DNA from: Flaveria trinervia
Lineage: Eukaryota; Streptophyta; Magnoliopsida; Asterales; Asteraceae
Direction: 5' to 3'
DNA length: 64,000 bases
Assembly: GCA_025506515.1 (NCBI GenBank)
Contig: CM046454.1
Location: forward strand, 37,994,503-38,058,502
The position numbers were made by a program, and so were the translations under genes. Positions 21,066 to 32,586 of the stretch are shown piece by piece. The notes beneath the pieces were generated by a model that was not told where the DNA came from, did no database searches, and worked only from the letters and a program-made list of their open reading frames with translations. Within the stretch, counting starts at the first letter, position 1. Each line of letters opens with the position of its first letter.

Positions 21066-21860
21066 GCGGTAAATATTTTTACCACTTTTATTCTCAAAAT
21101 AGAATTAATGTTTGAAACCCAACTACATCTATAGATATTAACAAAAAAAAATTTCTTTTCACATTTGTTATATTATTTAAACCACATTTTTGACATTTAT
21201 TATTTCTTTAAGCACTCACTTTATTTTTCTTTTCAAAATGATATTAAAGTAATTTAAATACTCAAACAATTTCCCTTTCTTTATAAAAACTAATTTGATC
21301 AACTGAGATATTTTTCTCTTTCATCTATATTTTTTTAAAATCAAATTATGTTTTTAAAAATAAATATTATTAAGAAAATTTAAATTCATATATTTTTTAA
21401 AACTTTGAACCTTTTGAAACAAAATATTTTAAATGATTCCTTTTTTAAAATAATTAAAAACTATAGAATTTTTTAAAAGTAGTTTTATTAAATCAACCAG
21501 AATAATTAGAAACTTGAGTTATTAATAAACAAGATTTTTATAACAAATAAATTTCTATAATAAAATCTTACAACAAATATTTAAAAATAAAACTATTTAG
21601 ATAAGAGAATTAAAAATAGTATAATTATTTTATCTCTTAAACAAGTACGTATATATAATTTTATACATATCTTATATTAAAATATCATACTAACTATAAT
21701 ATCTTTAACTAAACTATCTATTTATCTATCTATAACTTAACTATTGTTTATTTACTTGAAATATATATTTATATGTTATTATAATCATATTTTATTTTTA
21801 AATATGGTTTTTTTAATTCATAAATTTTTGTTACTAATTATTTATTATTTTATTTATTTA
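21066..21860. other. Very AT-rich DNA, probably body of a non-autonomous Helitron
   Basis: No reading frame is convincing. The stretch ends in the Helitron-like terminus at 21862-21891. The 5' end of that element (TC after A) could not be placed. Confidence 0.3.
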
Positions 21861-21861
21861 A

Positions 21862-21891
21862 CCCGTGTAATACACGAAATACTAACCTAGT
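21862..21891 (+). mobile_element. Helitron-like 3' terminus 1
   Basis: CCCGTGTAATACACG forms a short hairpin (CGTGT with ACACG). About ten bases later CTAG (21887-21890) is followed by T. A small GC-rich hairpin shortly before CTRR, with insertion next to T, is the standard 3' end of plant Helitrons. The 5' end is not assigned. Confidence 0.55.
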
Positions 21892-23350
21892 GATGAAAAT
21901 ATATGACATCCATCATGACAAAAGTTTTATAATATAGTTGTTTGATGGAGTTAGCATCAAATGATCCATTGCTTTGACGTCCCACCTCTTGTAATCATTT
22001 TTTCCAATTGAACCATATAAAACATGAAACATCCCCATTATTATATCATTTAATTCCGTTAGTTCAATAGTCCCACCAGGACTTCCATCGTCACACCCAA
22101 TATACCAATTTTAACACTCATTCCCAAAGACCCGTTTAAATTTGTTGAACATTAAATAACGATGGAAACTTTCGATTATGTGGCCTTCCCCCACCCAAAG
22201 ATCCATCCAAAAAACATGAATACTCTTCTCTCTTCTAGTACTATTCGCCAATACTTGTTTCTGAATATCAATTTCAAATTTAATTATATAAATCAACGTC
22301 AACTTAATTTCTGGATGTTCTTCCATATTTCCGGGGATGAAATTTTAGCAGGAATGAATCTTCAAGACTGTGATGATTGATGAAAACTAAAGAGTCAAGA
22401 ACCTAGTATGTAGAGATACATGCCCATGGCTAGTGTAATACAGACATTGATGATTGACTTTTCATAAACAAGATACTGAGTTTAAATCTTTGTAAGTTCA
22501 AGATTAGATAGTAATATAAACATGCCCATGGCCATGTGACCTATCAATGGTGATTTTTGTATAAATCATAAATGTAATGTGAGTTAAAATATTTAAATAT
22601 GTTATATGGTATTTAAGAGTAAAAAAATTATTTAATAAAAGATACGTAAATATACACTATATATGTAACATAGGTGAGAGTTCATTTTAGAACACAAACA
22701 AATGATCATCATAAAACACATATTATGTTCAAATAAAAATACGTATAAAACTAAAAAATATAATAAGTAAGCTCAACTATCCACATATTTAATCAATGGT
22801 TGAGATCAAGTTGTAGGTAAAAATTTGTTGGAGGACGATATTTTAATAATAGCCACTTTTGTTAACCTTTTGTAATCTGCCCCTATTTTATTTAACATTC
22901 GTAACTTTTATGTACCAATTTTTTTTATAAAACACACACCATAAAAAAGAGTATTTTTATCTTTAAAATAAGTGTAGTATTGTTATATAAAAAGATTAAA
23001 ATGATTAATGTAATTAACTCATATCTTGTAATTGTGTTTTTAATGTAGCTCATTGTGTATTTTTGTTAATTATTATGTTAATCTAGATACTATTGTATTT
23101 TTCTAAACTGATGAATTTTATAAAATATAATGATGGAATAACATTGTTGTATATATTTAATATGAAAGATACAATAATAAATTAACAACTAATTGATCTA
23201 ACTTATTAAAAATAATGACAAAATAACATAATGTCTAGTTGTGTATTTTGATCGTCATTGTGTAATTTTTCTAATTGATCTAATTTATTAGGTTTTCCTT
23301 CCCTATCTTCACTTCAACTTTATGTAATTTTTCTTAGTAAAAGTTTTCCA
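21892..23350. other. AT-rich spacer
   Basis: No gene, RNA or clear repeat was seen. Short open frames near 22111-22380 overlap on both strands and show no domain. Part of the stretch may belong to the Helitron ending at 24556. Confidence 0.3.
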
Positions 23351-23359
23351 AGTAGCAAG

Positions 23360-23405
23360 ATGGTGGGTTATGTTTTGCATGCTGGTCGGCTTAGACGAAT
23401 ACAAG
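23360..23405 (+). other. Exon-like fragment upstream of a splice donor
   Basis: ATG 23360 begins MVGYVLHAGRLRRIQ and ends in ACAAG followed by GTGAGG, a good plant 5' splice site. The preceding bases are also AG-rich. It lies within the body expected for the Helitron ending at 24556, so it may be a captured gene piece. The family is not recognised. Confidence 0.3.
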
Positions 23406-24059
23406 GTGAGGTTAAGTTCTTTTGATTTTTGTTTCCATTTTACATGTGTACAAGCTTATATTTCCCCGGTTATCCATTTTGATTGAGTCAGTTACTTATA
23501 GTTGCGATCTATATATGTTGCAATCAATTAGATTTGGATGATAAGTTAGTTTAACTATCAGCTGTCATCAATGCCTATGATCCACTCCCCTTAGTGAAAC
23601 ATCTTGCCCGTTATGTGTATTTGTGTTCAATCTAAATCTTTTACTCTTTCATCAAGAATTTCCTCTAGATTTCAGTTAAAAATGGTTTACTTTTTGCCTA
23701 AATTACAATAAACAATGAATGTGATCTGAAGTCAAAGTGTCTCTATTTAATTAACCTGTTATCACCGTCACTCACTTAACATACTTGATCCACTCCACTT
23801 CATATAGTTTGGGTACTTGGATTATTTAATATATAGTAGTGGGTGACCTTATCTACTCAGAAGGTTTGTTTGTCTTTTTATATTGTTTAGATTGGGTTGC
23901 AGGAGGAGGTTGTGAGGTAATAGTCCGCTATAGATTCTGATCCGTATCTTTTGTATTCAACAATGTTGTTTTAGCTCCTGTAGATCATCATTGTTAGTTG
24001 TTGACATGTGATGGGGGGTGGGGTCATTGTTCTTAGATCAATTGGTGAAACTGTGAATT

Positions 24060-24154
24060 TGAAGGTAAAGAAGATGAATCGCTAAATGAAGCATATCTGG
24101 CTGATGCAGCTGAAGAAAAAGAATATGACTCATTTGAATTCTATCTGGGGTCAG
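24060..24154 (+). other. Exon-like acidic fragment
   Basis: An open frame reads GKEDESLNEAYLADAAEE, KEYDSFEFYLGS and ends TCAG before GTTACATC, a possible donor. Base composition is less AT-rich than the surroundings. Together with 23360-23405 it suggests exons of one gene carried by the Helitron. The protein family is unknown to me. Confidence 0.35.
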
Positions 24155-24523
24155 GTTACATCTTTTTATGTCCTTTTAGAACAGCTGTCAAAAGATAAGT
24201 ATAAATGGACAGAATGATGAAATTAGTCAATATGATTTTTTACCCTCTCAAATAAGGATTAATGTTCTATAAGTAAGTCCCACGTGTTTGTTTGTGTTGA
24301 AGAGTTAGATTGCTGATTGTTTAAAGAGCTTACAAGCTATAATTTTTTCAATGGAGTTTTTCATATAACATACATAAATATGAATGGGTTATGTTGAATT
24401 CATATAGTTACAGGTTTCAGTTGAGATTAAACTTGTAGATGGAAGTGTTTGTACTTATCATTTTACTTGACAAGAGAATATTTGGAGTCATTTTCGACAA
24501 GAGAATATCCTCTGAACAGTGAA

Positions 24524-24556
24524 CCCCGCTGCAAAGCGCGGGGAGTAATACCTAGT
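24524..24556 (+). mobile_element. Helitron-like 3' terminus 2
   Basis: CCCCGCTGCAAAGCGCGGGG makes a strong GC hairpin (CCCCGC pairs with GCGGGG). CTAG follows at 24552-24555 and then T. This is a textbook Helitron 3' end in an AT-rich context. The 5' end was not located; the body may extend leftwards over the exon-like pieces at 23360 and 24060. Confidence 0.65.
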
Positions 24557-25379
24557 TATAAAAGAACTACCATTTAAATGCTTTTAACAAGCTTGTATGT
24601 TTGTACTTCAAGTATATTTTGACAACTAACACCGTTTGAATTTACGGAACTTGTATATAAAGTTTAGCACGTCGTAACGATGTATTTAGATTCTAAATTT
24701 TAAAACTTATAAGGAAAAATTTAAAAAATTGTGAGTCTTAAAAATCAAATACATAACTATATGATATAAAATATATTTATCTAAACTTGAGCGGTTTAAT
24801 GAAAGGAAACTAATTCATGCTACATGGTTAAAGAGAAAATAAAAGTAAAATACCAAAAAAAAGGTTACATATAAGTAAGTTGTACCAGGCCACCAGGGTA
24901 TAATTATAAATGTATTTAAACTTAAGAAGTTATAATGAAAACAAGTAACTAATACTCATGGATAGAAAAAATAAAGAAACTAGAAGAAAAAAAGAAAGTA
25001 ATCCATAAATAACTAGTACTATGTACTTACATAGTTTACTACATAACTTTTAAAGTATAGTTAATAGTAACGTTGTGAAAGTAGGTTCGGACCGGCTGGT
25101 TCAACCATCCCAACCAAGAATCGGTTGGTGTAGTTATCCGATCTGCATCGTTTCGTTTTACTCTCTCAAAATCGGCCGTTGGTACTGATTTGCCTGTTTA
25201 ATAGGGATTCGGTGACTCAACGGTTGGATCGGCTTTGAGGATTTTTGGTTTATCTTAAAAAAATTCCGGGTTTTTTAAGATTAAACACTCCAAAAAAATC
25301 GTAAACTCCTAAAGTTCAGCCCTTGATTCCTTTGTTCCTTTCTCCCCAGTCGATGACTCTTCTTTTCCTTTCTCCCTAA
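24557..25379. other. Spacer without recognisable gene
   Basis: AT-rich to about 25070, then a more mixed stretch with CGGTTGG/CCGATC words. No coding or RNA feature was seen. Confidence 0.3.
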
Positions 25380-25874
25380 TGATACAGTCGGAAACAGAGA
25401 GATGGATAATTGAGCCTGTTGATTCAATAAGAATACCAGGAACAATTCTTCTAACTATCGTTGATTCACGAAGAATACTGATAATCAGGGTTTACACTAA
25501 CACATACTGTGATAGAGAGAAAAAAACAAAATTTTTATAAACTTCAATAATTCTTTCCCTCATCTCTTACAAACATATAAAGAAACAAAACCAAATTCGA
25601 ATGGGCCAGAGAACATAAACAGGCCGAAAACTGGGCCAAATGCAAAGTCCAACAAAATGTAAAAATAAGACAAAAATTGAAATAACTTCTAAAATAAGCC
25701 GTTTTTAGGCCGAAACGATGACCCAAACGGTCCAACGATCGTTTTGACTAGTCCGGGCCTAAAACAGAGACTTCTAGCCCAAGTTATGCCCATTTTAGTG
25801 AAGCCCCTTTTGATAAGCGATCTTAGGCCTCCAAAAAGGTTAAAGCTTGCTCATCTACACTTGGGCCCACATCA
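25380..25874 (-). repeat. GypB 3' LTR (495 bp)
   Basis: On the minus strand it begins TGATGTGGGCCCAAG (25874) and ends GACTGTATCA (25380). It is the complete reference copy for the damaged 5' LTR. Confidence 0.85.
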
Positions 25875-27050
25875 TTCCCCCTGGGTAGATAAAATTGTCC
25901 TCGAATTCCCAACTACCTCATCATCAGAAGAATCACCATGATATGACAGCAAATGTTTCACATTAAACACATCAGAACACCGAATATGGCTAGGCAACTT
26001 TAGTCGATAAGCATTAGGATTTATCTTCTGCACGATCTCAATAGGACCAATCTTTTTGGTAGACAACTTGTTGTACTCCCCTACTGAAAAACGATCTTTA
26101 GTTAGCACAGCCCAAACAAAGTCACCTTTTTCAAAATCAACATGCCTTCGTTTTTTATGAGAAGCTTTCTTGTACTTGACATTCGCATGGGTCAAGTTAT
26201 GATGAACAACTTTATGAACTTCATGCAACCCCCCCCCCCCACAAAATCTTAAACCTTTTTGGGAATCGAACCAGATGCAGGAAGTGGCATTAAATCAAGT
26301 GGGCCTCGAGGTTAAGAAGAATAAACCACGTGAAATGGACTAAACCCAGTACTTCGATTAATAGCATGATTGTGAGCAAATTCGGCTTGGTAGATTTTCT
26401 GGTCCCATGCTTTCACATGATCACCAACTAGACATCGCAGCAAATTACCAAGTGAACGGTTTACAACTTCAGTTTGGCATCCGTTTGTGGATGATAAGCA
26501 CTACTGAAACTGAGTTGAGTATTCACCATCCTCCATAGACTGCACCAAAAGTGACTCAAAAATCGGGTATCCAGATTAGAAACAATAGAAGAAGGCAATA
26601 CATGTAAGCGATACACATCACGAAAGAAAAGTTGCGCCACATTAACAGCATCAGTTGTCTTCTTATAGGGAATAAAATGAACCATCTTAGAAAACCTGTC
26701 AACAACAACAAAGATAGAGTCGTTACCCCTTTATGTACATGGCAACCCCAAGACAAAATCCATGCTAATATCAACCCATGGCTGCAAAGGAACCGGCAAT
26801 GGCATGTAGAGGCCTGCGTTACTAGTTGTGCCTTTAGAAACTTGACAAATACGACATCTCTTAACATAACGATCCACTTCTTTCCTCATGGTAGGCCAGA
26901 AATAAGAAGCGTGTACCAACTGTAGAGTACGATCACGACCAACGTGCCCCTCCCCATGCAACTCTTTAATAACCTGTAAACGCAGACTAGAATCAGGAAT
27001 ACATAGTTGATTCCCTTTGAACAGAAAACCATATTGTACAAGAAAATTTG
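25872..27050 (-). pseudogene. GypB integrase
   Basis: The zinc-binding HHCC region is seen in HGEGHVGRDRTLQLVHASYF...CRICQ (near 26860-26960). The core has DISMDFVLGLP (first Asp) and SNLDTRFLSHFW (second Asp). The third catalytic position should follow AYHPQTD, but the text reads AKLKL there, so the Glu is lost. The C-terminal domain is well kept: KGDFVWAVLTKDRFSVGEY, NAYRLKLPSHIRCSDVFN and VKHLLSYHGDSSDDE. It stops (TGA) exactly at the LTR. A run of 12 C (26229-26240) interrupts the frame. The enzyme is dead. Confidence 0.8.
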
Positions 27051-28640
27051 ACTTCAGCCCAGCTGCACATCCTGCATAATAGCTAAAAAATATGGATCAA
27101 TGGCTAACTGCTCACGAATGACATCTAATCTCGGGACATCAACCCTCATAGAGAAAACCAGATTACTCCTCCTACTTAGGGCATCAGCAACTCGGTTCGA
27201 AACTCCAATCTTGTGTTTAACAACAAAAGTAAACTTTTCAAGAAATGCTAACCAACGCCCGTGCTTATGGACACCTTGCCTTGTGTACGAATATGCCTTA
27301 AAGAATCATGATGAGTGAACAAAACAAACTCTTTATGAAATAGATAATGACGCCAATGCTTTACAGCTTGGACCACTGCATAAAACTCCAAATCATAAGT
27401 ATTGTACCTCAACTTTGGACCTGTCAATTTCTCACTAAAGTAAGCAACAGGTCAACCACCTTGACTAAGCACCCCACCAATCCCGACCTTTGAGGCATCA
27501 GTATGAAGTTCAAATACTTGAGAAAAATCAGGCAATACCAGGATAGGTGCAGTGGTGAGCTTGGCTTTTATAACCTGAAAAGCAAGCTCGGCCTCTTTGG
27601 TCCATACAAACGTCTTCCCCTTCATACAGTCTGTCACTGGAGCCATAATAGAACTGAAATGTGGAATGGATCTTCTATAGAAAGAAGCAAGCCCATGAAA
27701 ACTACGAACTTCAGTAACGGTAGTAGGAGTTGGCCAATTAGCAATAGCTGCTACTTTAGATTCATCCACTTGTATTCCCCCGCCAGAAACAACATACCCC
27801 AAAAACAGAACTTTAGGGGTCATAAAAACACACTTCTTTGATGTTGCATAGAAACTATCCCTGCGAAGTAAGGACAAAACTTGCCTGACATGTATGACGT
27901 GCTCACTAGGAGAAGCACTATAAATAAGAATATCATCAAAATTGCTTAGTGTGTATGACAACCACAAACTTCCCTATAAAAGGTCTGAGCAACTGATTCA
28001 TCACACGCATAAAAGTGCTTTGTGCGTTTGACAAACCAAAAGGCATTACCAACCATTCATACAATCCTTCACGAGTTTTGAAGGCAATTTTCCAATCATC
28101 ACCAGGCCTAAGACGAATCTGGTAATACCCACTCTTCAAATCCAACTTTGTGAAAATGGTAGCACCACTAATCTGATCAAGAAAATCATCAAGTCTAGGG
28201 ATAGGAAACCTATACCTCACAGTAATCTTGTTAATAGCTTGACTGTCAACACACATGCGCCAGGTGCCATCTTTCTTTGGAGTCAACAAAGCAGGAACAA
28301 CACAAGGGCTCATACTTTCACGAACATGGCCCTTTGATATCAACTCCTCAACTTGTCTTTGCAACTCCTCATGCTCTGCTGGGCTCATTCTGTAATGTGC
28401 CCTGTTAGGTAATTGTGATCCAGGTTCTAGATTAATATGATGTTGGATGTCACGCAAAGGTGGTAAAACATCAGGCAATTCAGTGGGAAAAACATCAGAA
28501 AATTCTTCAAGTAGAGGAACGATAGCATCAGGAACATCAGCACCCTCAACCACTTCTTACCTATCAGCAAAAAAACATCATCCCCAGCCTCCAGCTCGTT
28601 CTCAAACTGAGAAAGAGCCAACAAAGTAGCAGTAGGTTTG
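27051..28640 (-). pseudogene. GypB reverse transcriptase and RNase H
   Basis: The RT N-terminus reads FPTELPDVLPPLRDIQHH, LPNRAHYRMSPAEHEEL and KDGTWRMCVDSQAINKITV, then FTKLDLKSGYYQIRL and LVMPFGLSNAQSTFMRV. Just before the active-site FDD a 16-nt filler (27943-27958) replaces three bases and shifts the frame. Afterwards come DDILIYSASPSEHVIHV, LFLGYVVSGGGIQVDE and the connection to RNase H with VFELHTDASKVGIGGVLS. RNase H continues with stops to about 27100. The copy cannot yield active RT. Confidence 0.82.
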
Positions 28641-29050
28641 GAAGCCACTTCTTGGGTTTAGTGGGTAACAATGTTATCTTCACATTATCAAACAAGAAAC
28701 TATAAGTGTTAAACCACCCATTGTATTCTACGTTGCGATCATATTCCCAAGGCCTACCTAACAACAATGGCACGCATCCATGGGAACCACATCACACCAG
28801 ACTTCATCCTTGTATGTTTTACCAATAGAAAAAGGAACAAGGGTACGCTTGGTTACTGGCACCTCACCTCCCTTCTTAAGCCATTGGAGCTTATAAGGTT
28901 TAGGATGGTTCTCTGTTTTCAAGCTCAATTTTCTAACAGCCTCTTTAGAAACTAGATTGTCACAGCTCCCTGAATCAATAACAAAAGTACAAACCTTCCC
29001 AGCACGGTACATGTTGAATGGAAGATGTTATGCTTAAGCCAATCATTATC
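28560..29050 (-). pseudogene. GypB protease
   Basis: CTFVIDSGSCDNLVSKEAV carries the retropepsin DSG motif with its Asp intact. LLLGRPWEYDRNVEYNGW follows as the second conserved block, shifted by one frame. The region links gag and RT. It is frameshifted between the blocks. Confidence 0.75.
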
Positions 29051-29052
29051 AT

Positions 29053-30182
29053 TTACCATGGGTGTATAGCATGAACGTCTAACCACCAGGCATTTCCCCA
29101 CATCTCCAGCCACCTCTTCTTCCCCATACTCAAGCTCTTCATCAAATATTGGAGTGTCTTCATAATTTTCATCAGCCTCACCACCATCTTCCCATTCCTT
29201 AGGGTCAACAAACATATTTCTTTACCAGCTTTCTTACATTCTGACTGCCAGTGACCAGTATCCCCACAATTAAAACACTTCATGCTACTACCGCCGACTA
29301 CTTTAGAAGTGGTCCACTACTACCAACACCCTGTTTTGTTTGGTTAGGCACAAAACGAGATGTCGTGTTAACCGAACCTGAACCTCCTCCAACAGAAGAT
29401 GAAGCACCACTATGCTGGTTTTGTTTTTCAAAAGCTAAAGCACGTTGATGAGCATCAGAAAGTGTCACCGGATCAACATGTTAATGAATTCCATGATCTG
29501 AACCCTTAGTCCACCAATGTAACGAGAAACGAGTTGCTCTTCAGTTTCTGAATGTCATTCTTTGCAATTAATTGGTAGAATTCCATTGTGTAGTCCTCAA
29601 CAGACTTGGACCCCTGTCTTAAATTTTGTAACCTCTGGTACATTAAACGTTGGTAATTATGAGGATAAAGTTGGCCCTCATGCACTTCTTCATCTTCCTC
29701 CAGGTTGTGACCCTTGGCTTTCTAACTCTCTCCTGAGTCAATTTCAGTTGTTGCCACCACGCAGAAGCCCTTCCACGTAGCCTGGTAGCGATCAACGAAA
29801 CCTTTTTGTCTTCAGGAACCTCTTTGAATTCGAACACTTCTTCAACAACAACAAGCCAATCAATGAATTTTCCCAGATTCAAAGTATTACCATCGAATTC
29901 AGGAATGTTGGTTCGCATTCTTACCTCCCAACGCCTGTTATCACCCATTCGATTTTGCGGTACGTGTTCATCAGAAGAAGAACCGTCACCCTCATAAAAC
30001 GGATTTTCATCATCTTTTGTTTCATGACGGTTACAATTACCCCCTCCCTGAGTCATCAGATCTTGCATTTGATCAACCAACTGATCAAAAAATTGATCTA
30101 ACCGCTCCTCCATCCATGCCATAATACGCTATTCCAATTCCTCTTCATGAACATCATTAAGAGGTCTTCTTCGTGGAGGCAT
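29053..30182 (-). pseudogene. GypB gag
   Basis: The likely start is ATG 30182-30180 (MPPRRRPLNDVHEEELE), followed by an in-frame TAG after 17 codons. The frame then continues MAWMEERLDQFFDQLVDQM and the gag core EFDGNTLNLGKFIDWL...ASAWWQQLKL. The CCHC knuckle CFNCGDTGHWQSEC lies near 29240-29280. Gag would form the particle and bind RNA. One early stop and at least two frameshifts are seen. Confidence 0.78.
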
Positions 30183-30197
30183 CTTGATCAGGAAATT

Positions 30198-30213
30198 TGG
30201 CTCTAATACCAAC
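30198..30213 (-). other. GypB primer-binding site
   Basis: On the minus strand TTGGTATTAGAGCC follows the LTR end ATCAG. It is one base from the initiator tRNA-Met complement. Confidence 0.78.
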
Positions 30214-30852
30214 TGATGCAGTCTGAAATAGAAAGATAGATAATTGAGCCTGTTGATTCAACAAGAATACCCGGAACAATTCTTCTAACTATCTTCTAAC
30301 TATCATTGATTCACGAAGAATACCGATAATCAGGGTTTACACTAACACACACTATGATAGTGAGAAAAAACAAAAATTTTTATAAACTTCTGTAATTTCA
30401 AATGCACCAAGCACTGTTATGCGTGTGATGAATCAGTTGCTCAGACCTTTTATAGGGAAGTTTGTGGTTGTATATTTTGATGATATCTTATTTATAATGC
30501 TTCTTCTAGTGAGCACCTCATGCATGTCAGGCAAGTTTTGTCCTTACAGGGATAGTTTCTATGCAGCATCAAAGAAGTGTGTTTTTATGACCCCTAATGT
30601 TCTGTCTTTGAGGTATGTTGTTTCTGGCGGGGGAATACAAGTGGATGAATCTAAAGTAGCAGCTATTGCTAATTAGCCAACTCCTAATACCGTTACTGAA
30701 GTTCGTAGTTTTCATGGGCTTGCTTCTTTCTATAGAAGATTCATTCCATATTTCAGTTCTATTATGGCTCCAGTGACAGACTGTATGATGGAGAAGACGT
30801 TTGTATGGACCAAAGAGGCCGAGCTTGCTCATCTACACTTGGGCCCACATCA
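30214..30852 (-). repeat. GypB 5' LTR, chimeric
   Basis: 30214-30390 matches the 3' LTR segment 25380-25555, and 30822-30852 matches 25844-25874. Between them about 290 bp of LTR are replaced by 430 bp of RT sequence in the opposite orientation (30398-30829). Confidence 0.82.
30398..30829 (+). pseudogene. Inverted GypB-type RT fragment inside the LTR
   Basis: The plus strand reads MRVMNQLLRPFIGKFVVVYFDDIL, that is the RT active site, then CVFMTPNVLSLRYVVSGG, QVDESKVAAIAN and a block ending in KTFVWTKEAELA. It corresponds to the minus-strand 27593-28018 of the same element but lacks the 16-nt filler there. It ends in AGCTTGCT, a word shared with the LTR at the junction. It is a rearranged piece, not a gene. 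Confidence 0.8.
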
Positions 30853-31400
30853 CCCAGCCACTCGATTAATCTGATTCTCCTCACACTCGAGTTTGTTTCC
30901 TTGGTTTCAAGATGATTTCAAGATGTCACTTGATTGCTCCTATTCTCCTCACACTCGACTTTGGTTCCTTGGTTTCAAGATGATTTCAAGTTGTTCAATA
31001 TTCAAACTTTGGCCCCTTAACTTCAAGTATTCTGATTAGATATTTGAAGCTATTAGATCTCAACTCTGGTCCCTTGATTCAACCCCTTGCTTTCCAAATT
31101 TCAATAACATAAGTTTTCATCATCATTCTCGACTTATAGGTTGTGATTTTTTCTCTTGTAATGAATTATTGTATTGTACTACAACCCTACTTTCAATGTC
31201 TAACTCTGATGTGGTTTGCACTATTAAATCTTGAAATTCGTATTCGGACATAGGGACAATGGGCTTTTTTTGGTAAAATAAAAATGCAAATTGAGTTCTA
31301 ATACTCATTGTTTTGAGTTTTTACATTGAAAGTGGATGCTTGTGTATAAATTACAAACTAAGGTTATTCATTTATGTTTGTTATATCTTGTAGAACATGG
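30853..31400. repeat. Spacer with a 74-bp direct repeat
   Basis: TTCTCCTCACACTCGA and CCTTGGTTTCAAGATGATTT occur twice, near 30880-30930 and 30953-31000. A weak minus frame (31123-31308) shows no known domain. Confidence 0.5.
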
Positions 31401-31454
31401 ATTCAACTCCCATCACTAGAAAGAGAGGGCTGTCAAACAGAAACCAGTGTTAAA

Positions 31455-31600
31455 TCAAATCTTTGTTTGGGAGATATTGTTTGGAAATATGCTACTAAAG
31501 CTCAAGATCCATCGGGGAACTAATTTTATGGGGGTGGTTACTATACAAATTGTTTTCTTCGTGCGAAACGTATGAAATTTTGGGGTGGAAATATCACGCA
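31455..31600 (+). pseudogene. Possible BED-finger-like fragment (hAT transposase or related), weak
   Basis: One frame reads CLGDIVWKYATKAQDPSG, a stop, then GGGYYTNCFLRAKRM. The order D(I/P)VWK, a short loop, Y-x-C-x-F resembles the start of hAT BED fingers, but the second Cys and the His pair are not seen. It may be chance. Confidence 0.22.
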
Positions 31601-32313
31601 AGAACAAAGTGATAATTACCAAAGACAAATTGCACTCGTGTGAAATTATCGCGCAAGAATTTCACCCTTGCATGATAATTCCATCTTTAGGTGATTAATT
31701 CTTACGCTTGCGTTATAACTTCACCTGTAAGGTTCATTCTTGCATGATCACTTTATACATTTTACACTAAAAAACACTTTCTAACGTAACTTTTCTCTTA
31801 ATTTTAATTTGTAGTTTTAATGACAAAATTGTTCGTGTTTGTAATTTTATCTAGCTCCCTCGCTAACTTTTATTTCATCCATCTTACGGTTAATGAAAAA
31901 AACTTAAATATAGCAAACAATTAACATAGTTTAATATTTAAATTTACTAAAAGAAATTAAAAACACAAACACAAATATGTTGCTCAGTATTTCACTCATG
32001 AAAACCATGTTATCATCTTGGTAATTAAGGTGTCATTTGTTTTTTCTACAGCAAAATTTCTGCAGTCTGCGGACCACATCTGCAGACAGTTGCAGGAGAA
32101 GAGGTGGACCAAACGTCTATAATGTACAAGAAGAAGACTGATCATTTTTTAATATCTGCAAACTAAAAAAGTTATTTATAATTAAAATAAACTAATCAAA
32201 CCACTAGCTTTAAAAAACCAAAACCCACCACATTAAAAATACCAAAATCCAAAATCCATCACATAAAAAAACAAAATCTACCACATCTTTAGACTACCAC
32301 CTCAATCACCATT
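31601..32313. other. AT-rich spacer
   Basis: A short CTGCAG/CTGCGG-rich patch lies at 32058-32100; otherwise no feature was recognised. Confidence 0.3.
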
Positions 32314-32586
32314 TCAACATTTCATATTGCAAATCGAGAGAAATTCATCTTCACGAATGACTTTGATATCACAATCCGACTCAGGGTACGAGACACAAAG
32401 CCAAACATCCTTAATTTTCTGCACCTTGATCTTCATTTCATCTTCTTCAACTTGCATCAATAGTGATGTGAACGACATGTTTGGAAACAGGTCCAGCTCC
32501 GACACACCCCTTTTGTCCTCCGACGCCACAGTCGTCGGAGCACCTTCGGCACCGGACAACGATGGGTCAACATGGTGCAGCAGCGG
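32314..32586 (-). pseudogene. Coding-like 3' exon of an unidentified host gene
   Basis: The minus frame is open from 32586 to TGA at 32316-32314. It reads PLLHHVDPSLSGAEGAPT, SEDKRGVSELDLFPN, FTSLLMQVEEDEMKIKVQKI, then KDVWLCVSYPESDCDIKVI and EDEFLSICNMKC. The mixed composition, acidic and hydrophobic rhythm and higher GC than the flanks suggest real coding sequence. GypC begins only 46 bp upstream, so an insertion may have cut the gene from its 5' part. No start codon is identified and I do not recognise the family. Confidence 0.4.

Larger units (their letters stand above)
25380..30852 (-). mobile_element. GypB: Ty3/gypsy chromovirus, minus strand, both LTRs present
   Basis: The 3' LTR (25380-25874) and 5' LTR (30214-30852) share the ends TGAT...ATCA on the minus strand. 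PBS TTGGTATTAGAGCC (30212-30199) follows the 5' LTR and a CCAGGGGGGAA tract precedes the 3' LTR. Gag, protease, RT, RNase H and integrase follow in gypsy order. RT and integrase residues resemble the CRM/Galadriel side of the chromoviruses; the clade is an inference. The 5' LTR contains an inverted RT segment. Flanks CCTAA and CCCAG do not match, so no target duplication is visible. Confidence 0.88.

Noticed and set aside
22111..22380. Overlapping open frames on both strands of about 70 codons
   Set aside because: AT-rich DNA, no domain, no splice or promoter support, and equal openness on both strands.
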